The position numbers were made by a program, and so were the translations under genes. Source: JAWXCE01 sp033764775 (lineage in GTDB: Bacteria; Pseudomonadota; Alphaproteobacteria; Rhizobiales; Rhodomicrobiaceae). From it: a stretch of DNA of 64,000 bases. The DNA lies in assembly GCA_033764775.1 (NCBI GenBank), contig JANRIQ010000031.1, forward strand, positions 1 to 64,000, given 5' to 3'. Below are positions 62,591-64,000 of this stretch, one piece after another (within the stretch, counting starts at the first letter, position 1; each line of letters begins with the position of its first letter). Below the pieces are notes generated by a model. The model was not told the origin of the DNA. It did no database searches and worked only from the letters and a program-made list of their open reading frames with translations.

Positions 62591-63817
62591 CTATTGCTTC
62601 GAAACTTTCGGGTATGGCGGGAGCACGAGGTCTTTGTGCACGATAACCCGCAATAGCCAGCCGGGCCTCACCTTGATGGTGGGCTGAACATTAAGATTGC
62701 GTTCGAAGACTTTCTGGCCGGCGCGGTTCGCGGCGTCGCCGCCGCCGTCGCGCAGAGCGGCGGCCAAATCGTCATCATCGCTTGAGGACAGCTCCGCTCC
62801 GGCACTCAGCAGCGTCGCCAGCACGGCGCCCTGGAACAGTTTCCAAGCATGATGATCGACGCGGTCGGTTAAACCGGCGCTGCCGCCGACGTCCGTGGCC
62901 GGCAGGTTGTCGATGACGATCGAGGATCCATCGGGACGGATGAGTCGCTGCCAGACCACGAGCGCGCGGTTCTGGCCGAAGCCGATACGGGCGTCATAAC
63001 GGCCGATCAGACGCGAGCCTTGCGGGATGAGGAGATGGCGCCCGGTCCTGGTGTCATAGACCGGCTCGGTCACCTGGGCGATGACGAAGCCGGGCAAGTC
63101 CGAGTTGAGCCCCGTAACAAGACTTGCGGCAATCACCGTGCCGGCCATGATCTGAAAGGGCGAGACAGGCGTTTGCAGCGAGTGCGGGTTCAGGACGTCG
63201 CGGCCTGGGCCGGTCTTGAGAAAGCTCAGATTGGCGCTCTGTTCGGCGGCGGTCTCGGCGCCGTGGCCGGTCAAGCCTGGCGTTAGCGCCGCAAAGGACG
63301 ACGCGCTATCCGGCGGTCCTCCGGTTGCGCGCATGTCGCCTTCTCTTGGCGGCGCCTTCGCTTGAGTGTTTGCCCCGCCCCGAAGCGGGAAAAACAGGCC
63401 CGCCTTTCGCGCGTCCGCCTCCAGCCGTTCATCGTCCGCCCCGCCGTCAAGGGCAGCGCCGGGTCTAACCTCCGCGAACGGTCGTAACGCCCCATCCGGC
63501 AGCCCATCGTCGAAAGGCTGTTTCGGCTGGCTGTCGGCCGGTCGGGGGACACGGTCATAATCCGTCGGTAACCGCTCGAGGCCTTCGGCCCTGGGTTTGG
63601 TCTGCGGCGCGTATAATTCTTGCACCGCGCGGGGCCGAAACCAGTCCGGCGGATCGAGGGAGAGAAGCACCAGCGCCGCCAGGACAAAGATGATCCCGGC
63701 GATGACACCAGCAACCATAATGCGGCTGAGTTTCGCAACCGGCGCGGGCCGTGCGCGCAGGTCGAGCGCCTCGGCCCCGTCGTTCGAATCCGGCCGGTGC
63801 GGCGGGGGCTCGCTCAT
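62591..63817 (-). CDS. trbI: Conjugal transfer protein TrbI (VirB10-like)
   Basis: 408 residues. One membrane helix near the N-terminus (IMVAGVIAGIIFVLAALVLL), a proline-rich periplasmic linker, and the VirB10/TrbI core (MAGTVIAASLVTGLNSDLPG, RHLLIPQGSRLIGRYDARIG, LSSSDDDDLAA, VRPGWLLRVIVHKDLVL). It spans the inner membrane and periplasm in the mating-pair type IV secretion complex. The start at 63817 overlaps the trbG stop as ATGA; an alternative ATG is at 63835. Confidence 0.93.
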   Translation of the reverse strand: MSEPPPHRPDSNDGAEALDLRARPAPVAKLSRIMVAGVIAGIIFVLAALVLLSLDPPDWFRPRAVQELYAPQTKPRAEGLERLPTDYDRVPRPADSQPKQPFDDGLPDGALRPFAEVRPGAALDGGADDERLEADARKAGLFFPLRGGANTQAKAPPREGDMRATGGPPDSASSFAALTPGLTGHGAETAAEQSANLSFLKTGPGRDVLNPHSLQTPVSPFQIMAGTVIAASLVTGLNSDLPGFVIAQVTEPVYDTRTGRHLLIPQGSRLIGRYDARIGFGQNRALVVWQRLIRPDGSSIVIDNLPATDVGGSAGLTDRVDHHAWKLFQGAVLATLLSAGAELSSSDDDDLAAALRDGGGDAANRAGQKVFERNLNVQPTIKVRPGWLLRVIVHKDLVLPPYPKVSKQ

Positions 63818-64000
63818 TTCCACATCTCCCGCCATGCCGCATCGGTTCGGATGATGCGCACCACCCGCTGGGGCGCCTCGCCCAAGCGCAACTCGGCGGC
63901 GGCGAACAGGCGGTCGACGATATAAGTCGCGCCCTGCACGCGGTAATTGACGAGCGCCGGCTGGCCGGTCTCGCCAAGCACGAAGAGCGGCGGCGACTCG
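63814..64000 (-). CDS. trbG: Conjugal transfer protein TrbG (VirB9-like), C-terminal 61 residues
   Basis: Runs in from the right edge. The visible end reads SPPLFVLGETGQPALVNYRV, then QGATYIVDRLFAAAELRLGE and VVRIIRTDAAWREMW, the usual C-terminus of VirB9/TrbG. It precedes trbI with an ATGA overlap, the normal trb gene order. Confidence 0.88.
   Translation of the reverse strand, partial: ESPPLFVLGETGQPALVNYRVQGATYIVDRLFAAAELRLGEAPQRVVRIIRTDAAWREMWK

Overview
The window reads as a piece of a high-GC alphaproteobacterial chromosome from a serine-cycle methylotroph, probably Rhizobiales (Methylocystaceae, Beijerinckiaceae, Hyphomicrobium or Methylobacterium relatives). The evidence is at the left end: phosphoenolpyruvate carboxylase (cut by the window edge), the two malate-CoA ligase subunits, serine-glyoxylate aminotransferase and hydroxypyruvate reductase lie together around a divergent promoter region. 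No methane or methanol oxidation gene is in view, so the C1 substrate is open.

Positions 1-6400 hold the serine cycle genes. Positions 6400-13520 hold a heme acquisition locus: a hemoglobin-type TonB receptor on the minus strand facing a tightly overlapping hmuS-hmuT-hmuU-hmuV operon. Positions 13600-18400 hold a gamma-glutamyltransferase-like enzyme and a complete TRAP transporter of the 2-oxoacid (TakP-like) class. Positions 18490-24820 hold a sulfonate-sulfur operon: a promoter, a likely SAM-II riboswitch, a hairpin that covers the ribosome binding site of a 25-codon leader peptide, an unrecognised 99-residue protein, then ssuA-ssuD-ssuC-ssuB and two more ssuA-like binding proteins.

From about 25 kb on, the content looks accessory. 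Positions 25200-31100 hold a LysR-flanked set of detoxification-type genes (LigB-like dioxygenase, glutathionyl-hydroquinone reductase, DoxX, SRPBCC, isochorismatase). An acg-metallo-beta-lactamase-marR operon with two palindromic operators follows (30.6-33.1 kb). Positions 33200-55980 are a metal, mainly copper, resistance region: MFS exporter, frameshifted membrane-anchor gene, HupE-like protein, His- and Cys-rich secreted proteins, a CusBA pump, two methyltransferases, a two-component system, DUF411, CsoR, a copper-storage protein gene with a stop codon, two DUF305 genes (one frameshifted), a second RND pump and a CopA ATPase. CsoR-type operators precede csoR and copA.

Positions 55.9-62.5 kb hold a SulP permease, three alpha/beta hydrolases, a Tat-exported TIM-barrel protein and a second MarR regulator. 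The window ends in trbI and the tail of trbG of a conjugation operon, so the metal region is probably cargo of an integrative or plasmid-borne conjugative element. I saw no rRNA, tRNA, CRISPR array or intact transposase. The best leads are the riboswitch-leader-orphan gene arrangement in front of the sulfonate genes, a palindromic repeat inserted in frame in a czcA gene, and three separate coding lesions inside the metal region.
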